The position numbers were made by a program, and so were the translations under genes. The notes beneath the pieces were generated by a model. That model was not told where the DNA came from. It saw nothing but the letters and a program-made list of their open reading frames with translations, and searched no databases. Positions 16,691 to 25,141 of a DNA stretch of 32,042 nucleotides are shown in pieces. The stretch is taken from assembly GCA_031549885.1 (NCBI GenBank), contig JAVBPD010000125.1:1-32042 (forward strand), given 5' to 3'. This DNA is from WQUF01 sp031549885. GTDB taxonomy: Bacteria; Bacillota; Clostridia; Clostridiales; Clostridiaceae. Positions within the stretch are counted from its first letter, which is position 1; each line of letters opens with the position of its first letter.

Positions 16691-18160
16691 ATGACTACAA
16701 AATTAAAAGGGAGATTTGTAATAGGGTATGATGGCACAGATCATGTGATTTTAGAAGATGGAGAAGTGGTTTATGAAAATGATACTATAATCTTTGTTGG
16801 ATTTGATTATGACAAAGAAGTAGATGAGACAATAGATGCTGGAAATTCAGTAATTAGCCCTGGCTTTATAGATTTAGATGCCCTTGGAGATGTGGATCAT
16901 GAATTGTTTTTTTATGGGGTAGATAAAGAAGATATTTCTTGTATATCTTGGTCAGAAGAGTATTTTAATGGTGGAAGCGTTGAAGCAATGTCAAAAGAAG
17001 AGGAAGCTTTTAAATCCTATTATGCTTTTAGCCATCTGATTATGAATGGCATTACCACAGCTATGCCAATTACATGTGTATATTATAAAAAAGCTGGAGA
17101 GACATATGAAGAGATGGTTAATGCAGCTTTAAATGCAGGGAAATTAGGTTTAAGAGCTTATTTAGGACCTAGCTATATTTCAGGGATGAAGGTTATAAAA
17201 GAGGATGGGTCTTCAGAGATAAAGTTTACTCCTGAAGAAGGAGAAAGAGGTCTTGAAAAAGCCGTTAAATTTGTAAAGGAATTTGACAATAAATATGATG
17301 GCCTCATAAAAGGAGTGCTTGTTCCTGAAAGAATAGAATTTCAAACTGAGGAAGTTCTTAAAAAGACCAAGGCTTATGGAAAAGAACTTGGATGCCTTGT
17401 AAGGTTACATGCAGCTCAAGGTAAATATGAATATGATGAGATCATGAAAAAACATGGAGTATCTACTATAAAATATCTAGATAATATTGGATTTTTAGAT
17501 GATCATACTTTAATTCCTCACGCCATATTTGCATCAGGATATAGCAAAATAGATGATAAGACAGATGAGGATTTAGATATTTTAAATAAACAAGGTACGT
17601 CTATTATACATTGCCCTTTGGTTTATTCAAGGGGAGGCATTGCTTTAGAATCTTTTGGAAGATATAAAGAAAAGGGCATAAATATATCTATGGGAACAGA
17701 TACATTTCCACCGGATTTTTTTATGAACATAAGGGTAGGAAGTGCTTTTGCAAAGAATAAAGCAGTTAAAGAAGAGAAAAATGGATATGAAGATTTTTTT
17801 AGAGCTGCAACATTAGGCGGAGCAGAAGCTCTTAACAGAAAAGATTTAGGAAAATTAGAAAAAGGAGCAAAGGCGGATATCATAATTATAGATTTAGATA
17901 GATATGGAATTGGAGTAGTAGATGATCCCATTTATACTATATGTTTAAGCGCTTTTGGCTCTGATGTAAAGACTTCTATTATAAATGGAAGGATTGTCAT
18001 GAAAGATAGGATTATTCCTGGGTTTAATGAAGAGGAAATAAAAATTAAAGCTTCTCTTTATTACAAAAAGATGAAGGAAAGCTATTTAAGCAGAAGTTAT
18101 AAAAAATTCAAAAATTCTGAAGATTTATTTAAATCTTCGTTTAAAACAATAAGGAGGTAA
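16691..18160 (+). CDS. Amidohydrolase-like protein with DxD replacing HxH
   Basis: A 489-residue member of the amidohydrolase superfamily, related to the protein encoded just upstream. The fold markers are clear: the SPGFID strand, HAAQG with His240, IPHAIF with His277, MGTDTFPPD with Asp337, and a C-terminal KADIIIIDLDRYG that closes the beta-sandwich. The first metal motif is altered: where active members have HxH after PGFID, this protein has Asp61-Leu-Asp63 (DLDALGD). It may bind metal differently, have a different reaction, or be a non-catalytic partner of the upstream enzyme. AGGAGG lies just upstream of the ATG. The 3' end contains the ribosome binding site of the ankyrin-TPR gene, which starts one base after the stop. 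The frame is intact, so this is not a decaying gene. Confidence 0.72.
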   Translation: MTTKLKGRFVIGYDGTDHVILEDGEVVYENDTIIFVGFDYDKEVDETIDAGNSVISPGFIDLDALGDVDHELFFYGVDKEDISCISWSEEYFNGGSVEAMSKEEEAFKSYYAFSHLIMNGITTAMPITCVYYKKAGETYEEMVNAALNAGKLGLRAYLGPSYISGMKVIKEDGSSEIKFTPEEGERGLEKAVKFVKEFDNKYDGLIKGVLVPERIEFQTEEVLKKTKAYGKELGCLVRLHAAQGKYEYDEIMKKHGVSTIKYLDNIGFLDDHTLIPHAIFASGYSKIDDKTDEDLDILNKQGTSIIHCPLVYSRGGIALESFGRYKEKGINISMGTDTFPPDFFMNIRVGSAFAKNKAVKEEKNGYEDFFRAATLGGAEALNRKDLGKLEKGAKADIIIIDLDRYGIGVVDDPIYTICLSAFGSDVKTSIINGRIVMKDRIIPGFNEEEIKIKASLYYKKMKESYLSRSYKKFKNSEDLFKSSFKTIRR

Positions 18161-18161
18161 A

Positions 18162-19340
18162 ATGGATATTCATTATAAAGATAATTTAGGAAGAACTGCG
18201 CTTATGATAGCAGTTTCTAAAAATGATTTAAACACTTGCAAAGCTTTAATAGATGCTGGTAGCGATCCAAATGCCCGTGATGATACTATGCTCACACCAT
18301 TTTTATGTGCAGCAGCCAATGGCTTTTTTGAAATTGTAGAATTACTTATTGAAAATGGTGCAGATATTAAAAGCACTAATAGATTTGGAGGAACAGCTCT
18401 CCTTCCTAGCAGTGAAAAGGGGTATTTTAGAGTCGTTGAAATATGTTTAAAAGCTGGTGTTGATGTTTCTCATGTAAATGATTTAGGATGGTCAGCTCTT
18501 CATGAAGCTATAATACTTGGAAATGGTGGAATTTTATACTGTGATATAATAAGAGCTTTAATAGAAGCTGGAATAGATGCAAATACTCAAGATAGAGACA
18601 ACATTTCATCCTTTGAACATGCTAAAAACAAAAAACAAGTTTTAGTCACAAAAATTTTAAATAAAGAAGAAGTAGCACTAAAAGATCATTTGACAATTAA
18701 TGAGTCTAAAGATCTTGCTAAAGATGGAAATTATAGTGAAGCATTTGAAGTATTAGAAAATAATTTTAAAGAATCAAAGGATAGAGTTATTTTGTACTAT
18801 AAAGGCTATTATCAATCTTTAATGAAAAATTACGAAAAAGCTTTAGAATACTACAATTATGTAATAGAAAATGAGAAGGATAATCCAGAGTTTTATTTTT
18901 ATACTGCAAACTGTTATAGGCTTATGAAAATGTCTAAAGAATGCTTACTTGAATATGACAAGGCAATTGCAATTAGCAAAGAAGATTCTTTTTATTTATA
19001 TCATAAATCTAATTATTTAAGGGAAATTGGAGATCATGAGGGAGCTGTTAAGGTTATGGATGAGCTCCTCTTAAAAAACCCAAATAGATATGACTATGCG
19101 TTTCATAAAGCAAACAGTTTAAGATCGCTAAATAAACATAAAGATGCTTTAGAAGCTATTGATATAGCTATAAAAAATGATAGTACAAATCCGCTATATC
19201 ATATGCATAAAGCAAAGTCTTTTATGTTTATGAATTCTTATAAAGATGCCATTTATGAAATTGATATAGCACTTAGTTTAAAAGAAGATAAAAGCTATTT
19301 ATTAGAGAAAGAAAAGTGTCTAAGGTTAATGGAGGGTTAA
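18162..19340 (+). CDS. Ankyrin-repeat plus TPR protein of unknown role
   Basis: A 392-residue protein made almost only of protein-binding repeats. Residues 1 to about 165 hold about five ankyrin repeats, for example GRTALMIAVSKND, LTPFLCAAANGFFEIVELLI and GWSALHEAI. Residues about 185-390 hold about six TPR-like repeats with the usual 34-residue spacing, for example YEKALEYYNYVIE, SKECLLEYDKAIAI, HEGAVKVMDELLLKNP and KDAIYEIDIALSL. No catalytic motif, signal peptide or membrane segment is seen. It lies between the DxD amidohydrolase (1-base gap) and the second AllF (1-base gap), so its expression is tied to theirs. A scaffold or assembly role for the neighbouring enzymes is a fair guess, and it may take the place of the missing AllH subunit, but nothing in the sequence proves either idea. 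Confidence 0.75.
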   Translation: MDIHYKDNLGRTALMIAVSKNDLNTCKALIDAGSDPNARDDTMLTPFLCAAANGFFEIVELLIENGADIKSTNRFGGTALLPSSEKGYFRVVEICLKAGVDVSHVNDLGWSALHEAIILGNGGILYCDIIRALIEAGIDANTQDRDNISSFEHAKNKKQVLVTKILNKEEVALKDHLTINESKDLAKDGNYSEAFEVLENNFKESKDRVILYYKGYYQSLMKNYEKALEYYNYVIENEKDNPEFYFYTANCYRLMKMSKECLLEYDKAIAISKEDSFYLYHKSNYLREIGDHEGAVKVMDELLLKNPNRYDYAFHKANSLRSLNKHKDALEAIDIAIKNDSTNPLYHMHKAKSFMFMNSYKDAIYEIDIALSLKEDKSYLLEKEKCLRLMEG

Positions 19341-19341
19341 T

Positions 19342-20892
19342 ATGGCTATAGTTACTATAATAAAAAAAGATACATACTTTGATTCTGTAACTCTAATGTC
19401 CTTGTCTACAAAGGCAAATAAAATAGAAGGTGTAAAGCAAGTTGCCATTTTAATGGGCACAGAAAAGAACAAAGAAACGCTTAAAAATGTAGGATTATAC
19501 ACCAAAGAATCATCTAATGCAAATCCTGGAGATGTGATGATCTTGGTTGAATCAGAATTAGAAGAATGCAGTGAAATTATTGAAAAGGTAGAAGAGATTC
19601 TCATTAAAAAAGAAAAACCAGAGTTAAATAAGGAAACAAAATTTTCTTCTATAAATGGGGCTATGAAAAAATTTAGTGATAGAAGTTTAGCTATTATCTC
19701 AGTTCCTGGGCAATATGCATTTAGAGAAGCTAAGAAAGCTTTAAATAGCGATCTTAATGTAATGATATTTAGCGACAATGTATCCATAGAAGAAGAGCTT
19801 ATTTTAAAAAAGTTAGCGCATGAAAAAGGACTTCTTGTCATGGGACCTGATTGTGGGACAGCTATTATAAATGCGAAAGGCTTATGCTTTGCAAATAATG
19901 TAAAAAAAGGCAATATTGGCATTGTAGCTGCTTCAGGCACTGGGGCTCAAGAGGTATCAGTTAGAATTCACGACTTTAAGGGAGGAATATCTCAACTAAT
20001 AGGAACTGGTGGAAGGGATTTATCAGAAGAAATTGGTGGAATAATGATGCTAGACGGACTTTATGCTTTAAATGAGGATGAGAATACAGAAGTTATAGTT
20101 CTTTTATCAAAACCTCCAGCAATGTCTGTAGCATCAAAAATATATGAAGCAGTTAAAAATATAAAAAAACCTGTGGTAATTTGCTTCATAGGTGGGAATT
20201 ATGAAAAAGATTTAGCTTCTCATGTATACTTTGAAAAGACTACAAAGGAAGCTGCTCTTAAGGCTGTAATATTATCAGGAGTAGATGAAAATACGATTAA
20301 TAAACATTCATTAAACCTTCCGCTAATTGAGGAGGTAAAACTTAAGTTAAATGAGGAGCAAAAATATATAAGAGGGCTATTTTGTGGTGGAACAATTTGT
20401 GAAGAAGTGTTTCAACTTATAAAAGAAAAACATAAAAATGTATACAGCAATATTGCAAAGAATGAAGAAAATAAATTAAAAGATGTAAATGTAAGCAAGG
20501 ATCATACCCTTATAGATTTTGGAGATGATGAATTTACAAAAGGAAAACCTCATCCTATGATAGACCCATCTCTTAGAATTGAAAGATTTATTAAAGAAGC
20601 TTGCAATAAAGAAGTTGGAGTTATTATTTTAGATTTTATTCTAGGGTATGGTTCTCACCCTGATCCAGTTGAAGTTATGTTGCCCTTTATAAGACAAAGT
20701 AAAATAAAAGCTAAAGAACAAGGAAGGCATTTAGAGATACTAGCTTTTGTATTAGGTACAGAAAATGATCCTCAAAATTTCAATATGCAGGTACAAAAAC
20801 TTTTAGATGAAGGTGTTACAATTGCAAGCAGCAGTGTAAATACTGGTCTTTTATCTAGGGGATTTGTTGAAAAGAGGTGTGAAAATGCATAG
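19342..20892 (+). CDS. FdrA/AllF-like acyl-CoA-synthetase-related subunit
   Basis: A 516-residue paralogue of the first half of the AllF-AllG fusion. It has the same landmarks: an N-terminal segment with TIIKKDTYFDSVTLM, the glycine-rich loop IGIVAASGTG at 192-201, LIGTGGRDLSEEIGG, LLSKPPA, and GKPHPMIDP near 400. Members of the family resemble the CoA-binding alpha chain of succinyl-CoA synthetase, but in E. coli AllF acts in oxamate carbamoyltransferase. GGAGG of the overlapping upstream gene lies seven bases before the ATG. The stop overlaps the AllG-like start by eight bases, a sign of coupled translation and a joint complex. Because the other copy in this window sits in the allantoin operon, this one probably serves a different carbamoyl substrate. 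No DUF2877 partner is nearby. Confidence 0.8.
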   Translation: MAIVTIIKKDTYFDSVTLMSLSTKANKIEGVKQVAILMGTEKNKETLKNVGLYTKESSNANPGDVMILVESELEECSEIIEKVEEILIKKEKPELNKETKFSSINGAMKKFSDRSLAIISVPGQYAFREAKKALNSDLNVMIFSDNVSIEEELILKKLAHEKGLLVMGPDCGTAIINAKGLCFANNVKKGNIGIVAASGTGAQEVSVRIHDFKGGISQLIGTGGRDLSEEIGGIMMLDGLYALNEDENTEVIVLLSKPPAMSVASKIYEAVKNIKKPVVICFIGGNYEKDLASHVYFEKTTKEAALKAVILSGVDENTINKHSLNLPLIEEVKLKLNEEQKYIRGLFCGGTICEEVFQLIKEKHKNVYSNIAKNEENKLKDVNVSKDHTLIDFGDDEFTKGKPHPMIDPSLRIERFIKEACNKEVGVIILDFILGYGSHPDPVEVMLPFIRQSKIKAKEQGRHLEILAFVLGTENDPQNFNMQVQKLLDEGVTIASSSVNTGLLSRGFVEKRCENA

Positions 20893-22303
20893 AATTAATG
20901 ACTTATTTAATAATGAATTAAAGGTAATTAATATAGGGCTTGATATTTTTAAAGATGACTTAAAAAAGCAAAATGTTGATGTTTTGCAAGTTGAATTTAC
21001 CCCTCCAGCAAATGGAGATGTGGAAGTTTTAGAAGCTCTTGATTATTTAAATGAGCCTCATATTAAAGAAAAAATAGATTTGGCAAATAGAGAAGTAGTT
21101 GAGAGGATAATAAAATCTCATCCAGTTTTAATTGGGTATGACAAAGCCATAAACGTCATACCAGGAATGACAAAAAATACCATTCTCCATGCAGGTCCTC
21201 CAATAGAGTTTAAAGATATGTGTGGAGCTATGAAAGGTGCTGTTACTGGCGCTATAGTTTTTGAAGGTCTTGCAAAGGATCTTAAGGAAGCAGAAGAGGT
21301 TGCTTTATCTGGTGATATAATATTTTCACCTTGCCATGAGCACAGCACTGTAGGGTCAATGGCTGGTGTTACATCGGCTTCCATGTATGTTCATATTGTA
21401 AAAAATAAGACTTATGGAAATATTTCCTATACAAATTTAAGCGAGCAATTATCTAAGATTTTAAGAATGGGAGCTAATGACCAAAGTGTAATTGATAGGC
21501 TTATTTGGATGAGAGATGTATTTGGTCCAATATTAAAAGAAGCTATGGAATTTGCTCATGAAATTGATTTAAGGCTTATGCTATCTCAATCACTTCATAT
21601 GGGAGATGAATGCCATAATAGAAACATTGCAGGAACTACCCTTTTAATTCAAAGTTTAACACCACATATATTAAAAACAAAGTTTTCTGAAAAAGACAAA
21701 ATTGATGTGTTTAATTTTGTAGCATCAAGCGATTATTTTTCAGGGCCAACTTGGATGGCAGTATGTAAATGTGCTTTAGATGCTGCAAATGATATAGAAA
21801 ACAGCACTATAGTTACCACTATGTGTAGAAATGGTGTTGAATTTGGAATAAGAATACCTGGTACTAGAGAGTGGTTTACAGGACCTTCTCAAAAGGTTAT
21901 AGGGCCATTATTTGCAGGATTTAAACCTGAGGATTCAGGGCTTGACATTGGAGATAGCGCTATAACGGAGACTTATGGTATTGGGGGTTTTGCCATGGCT
22001 GCAGCTCCAGCAATAGTTGCTTTAGTTGGAGGCACAGTGTCAGAGGCTATAAATTACACTGAAAAGATGAGCGAAATTACTACTTCAGAGAATCAAAATG
22101 TGACAATACCCCTTTTGAATTTTAGAGGAATTGCCACAGGTATAGACATTAGAAAGGTTTTAGAAAATTCAATAAAACCTGTAATTAATACAGCTATTGC
22201 TCATAAAGATGCTGGAATTGGCATGATAGGAGCTGGTATAACGTCTCCACCAATGGATTGCTTTAAAAAAGCTCTTTTATATATTTATAACTCTCAAAAA
22301 TAA
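20885..22303 (+). CDS. YlbE/AllG-like DUF1116 subunit
   Basis: A DUF1116 protein of 472 residues, paralogous to the second half of the AllF-AllG fusion. Shared landmarks are ILHAGPP (His102), DMCGAMKGAVTGA, SPCHEHSTVGSMAG, SLHMGDECHNRNIAG, TMCRNGVEFGIR, IGDSAITETYGIGGFAMAAAP and a C-terminal NTAIAHKDAGIGMIGAG. The start is ATG at 20885, because AAAGAGGTG (20871-20879) lies five bases upstream; in-frame TTG codons further up lack a ribosome binding site. The start overlaps the AllF-like stop (ATGCATAG). Together the pair is expected to transfer a carbamoyl group between an N-carbamoyl compound and phosphate, by analogy with AllFGH. The position between catabolic hydrolases and the ABC permeases ties it to an imported substrate. 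Confidence 0.8.
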   Translation: MHRINDLFNNELKVINIGLDIFKDDLKKQNVDVLQVEFTPPANGDVEVLEALDYLNEPHIKEKIDLANREVVERIIKSHPVLIGYDKAINVIPGMTKNTILHAGPPIEFKDMCGAMKGAVTGAIVFEGLAKDLKEAEEVALSGDIIFSPCHEHSTVGSMAGVTSASMYVHIVKNKTYGNISYTNLSEQLSKILRMGANDQSVIDRLIWMRDVFGPILKEAMEFAHEIDLRLMLSQSLHMGDECHNRNIAGTTLLIQSLTPHILKTKFSEKDKIDVFNFVASSDYFSGPTWMAVCKCALDAANDIENSTIVTTMCRNGVEFGIRIPGTREWFTGPSQKVIGPLFAGFKPEDSGLDIGDSAITETYGIGGFAMAAAPAIVALVGGTVSEAINYTEKMSEITTSENQNVTIPLLNFRGIATGIDIRKVLENSIKPVINTAIAHKDAGIGMIGAGITSPPMDCFKKALLYIYNSQK

Positions 22304-22323
22304 TAGGAGGATAAAAGAATATT

Positions 22324-23244
22324 ATGATTAAATATATTGCAAAAAGACTTTTATACTTAATCCCAGTTTTATTGGGTGTATCACTTATTGTATTTTCTCT
22401 TTTATATTTTACTCCTGGAGATCCAGCTAAACTGATGATTGGAGAACAGGCAAGTGCTTCAGAAATTAAGGAATTAAGGCAGCAATTAGGTCTTGATAAA
22501 CCTTTTATCGTACAATATGGGAATTATATTAAAAATATTGTTACAAAAGGAAATTTGGGAACTTCTTATTATACAAAAAGTCCAGTTATTGAAGAAATAT
22601 TAACTGTATTTCCTAATACGGTAAAATTAGCTATAGCAGCTTCTATTTTTGGGATAGCAGTAGGGTTGGCATTTGGGATTATATCAGCTGTGAAACAATA
22701 TTCTATTTTTGATTCTATTGTATCAATACTTGCCCTTTTGGGAATATCAATGCCAATGTTTTGGATAGGAATTTTAATGCTTCTATTGTTTTCAGTATGG
22801 CTTGGCTGGCTACCGCCTTCAGGTCTTGATACACCTCAAGCTATAATAATGCCAGCTTTAGCGCTTGGAGCTTCTACGCTTGCAATAATAACTAGAATGA
22901 CAAGGTCAAGTATGCTTGAAATTATTAACCAAGATTATATAAGAACTGTTAGGGCAAAGGGTCAAGATGAGAAAAAAATAATAATGGGTCATGCTTTTAG
23001 AAATGCACTTATACCAATTATCACAGTAGCTGGGCTTCAATTTGGATATCTTCTTGGAGGTGCTATTATTTGTGAAACTATATTTTCAATTCCAGGCTTA
23101 GGGCGCCTTATGATTGAATCCATTAAAACTAGAGATTTTCCTGTTGTACAAGGTTGTGTTTTATTTATGGCTTTTGTTTTCAGTCTTGTTAATTTAGGTG
23201 TAGATGTTTTGTATACGTTTGTTGATCCTAGATTAAGACTTTAA
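22324..23244 (+). CDS. ABC transporter permease, DppB/OppB type
   Basis: A 306-residue inner-membrane permease of the peptide/nickel family. It opens with the typical IAKRLLYLIPVLLGVSLIVF first membrane helix, and has FTPGDPA just after it, about five further hydrophobic segments, and the cytoplasmic EAA-like loop DYIRTVRAKGQDEKKI. LPPSGLDTP lies in the periplasmic-facing loop region. AGGAGG is 13 bases before the ATG, a little far, and no nearer start exists in frame. It pairs with the next permease to form the channel of the importer whose binding protein is encoded 7 kb upstream in the same operon. Confidence 0.88.
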   Translation: MIKYIAKRLLYLIPVLLGVSLIVFSLLYFTPGDPAKLMIGEQASASEIKELRQQLGLDKPFIVQYGNYIKNIVTKGNLGTSYYTKSPVIEEILTVFPNTVKLAIAASIFGIAVGLAFGIISAVKQYSIFDSIVSILALLGISMPMFWIGILMLLLFSVWLGWLPPSGLDTPQAIIMPALALGASTLAIITRMTRSSMLEIINQDYIRTVRAKGQDEKKIIMGHAFRNALIPIITVAGLQFGYLLGGAIICETIFSIPGLGRLMIESIKTRDFPVVQGCVLFMAFVFSLVNLGVDVLYTFVDPRLRL

Positions 23245-23259
23245 AGGGTGGTGTAATTT

Positions 23260-24144
23260 ATGGAATTAGTTAATAAAGCAAGTAAAATTCAAAATAAACA
23301 AAAAGGGCCTTGGTTTGAAGTTTGGGTGAGGCTTAAAAGAAATAAAATGGCACTAGCTGGGCTTATTATTTTATTAATATTATTTATAGTTGCAATATTA
23401 TCACCTATAATTGCTCCATATGACTTTGCTAAACAAAATTTGAGAGAAACATTTAGATCTCCAAGCCTGCAGCATATTTTTGGCACAGATGAATTTGGAC
23501 GCGATATTTTTAGCCGTGTTATTTATGGAGCAAGAATATCGCTGTTAATAGGATTTATGGTAGTTGGGATTTCTTTAATTGTTGGAGGATTTTTAGGAGC
23601 TATTGCAGGTTTTTATGGAGGATTTGCAGACAATGCAATAATGAGATTAATGGATATGATTTTAGCAATACCATCTTTATTGCTTGCTATTGCTATAATA
23701 GCAGCGTTAGGGCCTGGCCTTGTAAATTTGATGATTGCTGTAGGAATTGCAAATATACCAGGGTATGCCCGCACTGTTAGAGCAGCAGTAATGTCTATTA
23801 AAAATATGGAATATATTGAAGCTGCTAGAGCAGCTGGATCTAGCGATTTAAGAATTATTATGAAACATACACTGCCAAATAGTATGGCTCCAATTATTGT
23901 TCAATCAACACTTGGGGTAGCACATGCTATTTTAACAGCTGCAGGTATGAGCTATATTGGGCTAGGAGTTCAACCGCCTACACCAGAATGGGGAGCTATG
24001 CTTTCTGGAGGAAGATTATACATTAGAGATTATGCATATATGTCAATTTTCCCAGGTATAGCAATAATGGTCACAATATTAGCTTTAAATTTATTAGGAG
24101 ATGGACTCAGAGACGCTTTAGACCCTAAACTTAAAAACAATTGA
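23260..24144 (+). CDS. ABC transporter permease, DppC/OppC type
   Basis: A 294-residue inner-membrane permease. The N-terminal part has RLKRNKMALAGLIILLILF, the oppC N-terminal domain, followed by LIFGTDEFGRDIFSRV-like HIFGTDEFGRDIFSRV, a hallmark of DppC/OppC. The EAA loop is EYIEAARAAGSSDLRII, and the end has GDGLRDALDPKL. About six hydrophobic segments are seen. It starts 15 bases after the partner permease and its stop is followed by the ATPase gene after 11 bases, with the ATPase ribosome binding site in between. Confidence 0.88.
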   Translation: MELVNKASKIQNKQKGPWFEVWVRLKRNKMALAGLIILLILFIVAILSPIIAPYDFAKQNLRETFRSPSLQHIFGTDEFGRDIFSRVIYGARISLLIGFMVVGISLIVGGFLGAIAGFYGGFADNAIMRLMDMILAIPSLLLAIAIIAALGPGLVNLMIAVGIANIPGYARTVRAAVMSIKNMEYIEAARAAGSSDLRIIMKHTLPNSMAPIIVQSTLGVAHAILTAAGMSYIGLGVQPPTPEWGAMLSGGRLYIRDYAYMSIFPGIAIMVTILALNLLGDGLRDALDPKLKNN

Positions 24145-24155
24145 TGGAGGTCAAT

Positions 24156-25127
24156 ATGGTGGATAAAAATATATTGTTAGAAATTAAGAATCTTAAAGTA
24201 CAATATAGCACAAATAATGGAATTGTACATGCAGTAGAAAATTTAAATATGATATTGAATACTTCTGAAACTTTAGGGTTTGTTGGAGAGACAGGTGCAG
24301 GAAAGACTACAACAGCTCTTTCTATAATGGGCTTATTGCCAAAGGCTGCTGGTAAAGTTGTTGAAGGGGAAATATTATATAAAAATGAAAATTTGCTTTT
24401 AAAAAATAATAACGATATGAGAACAATTAGGGGTAAAGAGATAGCTATGATTTTTCAGGATCCAATGACTTCTCTTGATCCAGTACAAAAGGTTGGAGAT
24501 CAAATTGCTGAAATGATTCTCCTGCATGAGAAAATTAATAAAAAGGATGCTATAGAAAAAGCTAAAAAGCTCCTTGTAACTGTTGGGATTAGACCAGAGC
24601 GCGTTGATGATTATCCTCATCAATTTTCAGGTGGAATGAAGCAAAGAGTTGTAATAGCAATTGCCCTTGCTTGCAACCCTAATCTTTTAATTGCAGATGA
24701 ACCAACTACTGCTTTGGATGTTACTATTAAGGCACAAGTTTTAGAGCTTATGAAAAACTTAAAAAAAGAATTTGGAGCTTCTATGATTATGATTACTCAT
24801 GATTTGGGAATAGTTGCAGATATTTGCGATAAAGTAGCTATAATGTATGCTGGTTCTGTAGTTGAATATTCTGATATGAGAAATTTATATGAGAACCCTT
24901 GTCATCCTTATACTAAAGGGCTATTTAGTTCAATACCAGATATATTTGAAGAGAATGTGGAAAGGCTTAAAGAAATAAAGGGATTACCTCCAAATAATAT
25001 GGAGCCATCAAAGGGTTGTTCTTTTTATCCACGCTGTGAAAATGCTATGGATAAATGCAAAATGAGAAAGCCAAAGATTTGCAAGATAACCGATTCTCAT
25101 TATGTTAATTGTTGTTTATATGAATAA
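24156..25127 (+). CDS. ABC transporter ATP-binding protein, DppD/OppD type
   Basis: A cytosolic ATPase that drives the importer. The start is ATG at 24156 (323 residues), with GGAGG (24146-24150) five bases before it; a TTG/ATG pair further up overlaps the permease stop and lacks a site. Visible are Walker A GETGAGKTTT, the Q-loop in MIFQDPMTSLDP, the signature FSGGMKQR, Walker B LLIADEPTTALD and the switch histidine in ITHDLG. The C-terminal oligo_HPY domain (LYENPCHPYTKGL) has four cysteines spaced as CSFYPRC, then KCKMRKPKIC, a pattern that in some Dpp ATPases holds an iron-sulfur cluster. Confidence 0.88.
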   Translation: MVDKNILLEIKNLKVQYSTNNGIVHAVENLNMILNTSETLGFVGETGAGKTTTALSIMGLLPKAAGKVVEGEILYKNENLLLKNNNDMRTIRGKEIAMIFQDPMTSLDPVQKVGDQIAEMILLHEKINKKDAIEKAKKLLVTVGIRPERVDDYPHQFSGGMKQRVVIAIALACNPNLLIADEPTTALDVTIKAQVLELMKNLKKEFGASMIMITHDLGIVADICDKVAIMYAGSVVEYSDMRNLYENPCHPYTKGLFSSIPDIFEENVERLKEIKGLPPNNMEPSKGCSFYPRCENAMDKCKMRKPKICKITDSHYVNCCLYE

Positions 25128-25141
25128 TTAAGGAGAATATT

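Noticed and set aside
17623..17931. A 102-residue minus-strand frame
   Set aside because: Antisense to the DxD amidohydrolase, with no ribosome binding site and no recognisable domain.
19326..19940. A 204-residue open frame on the minus strand
   Set aside because: It is antisense to the AllF-like gene, starts and ends without signals, and has the Ser/Phe/Leu-rich composition expected of an antisense shadow of an AT-rich gene.
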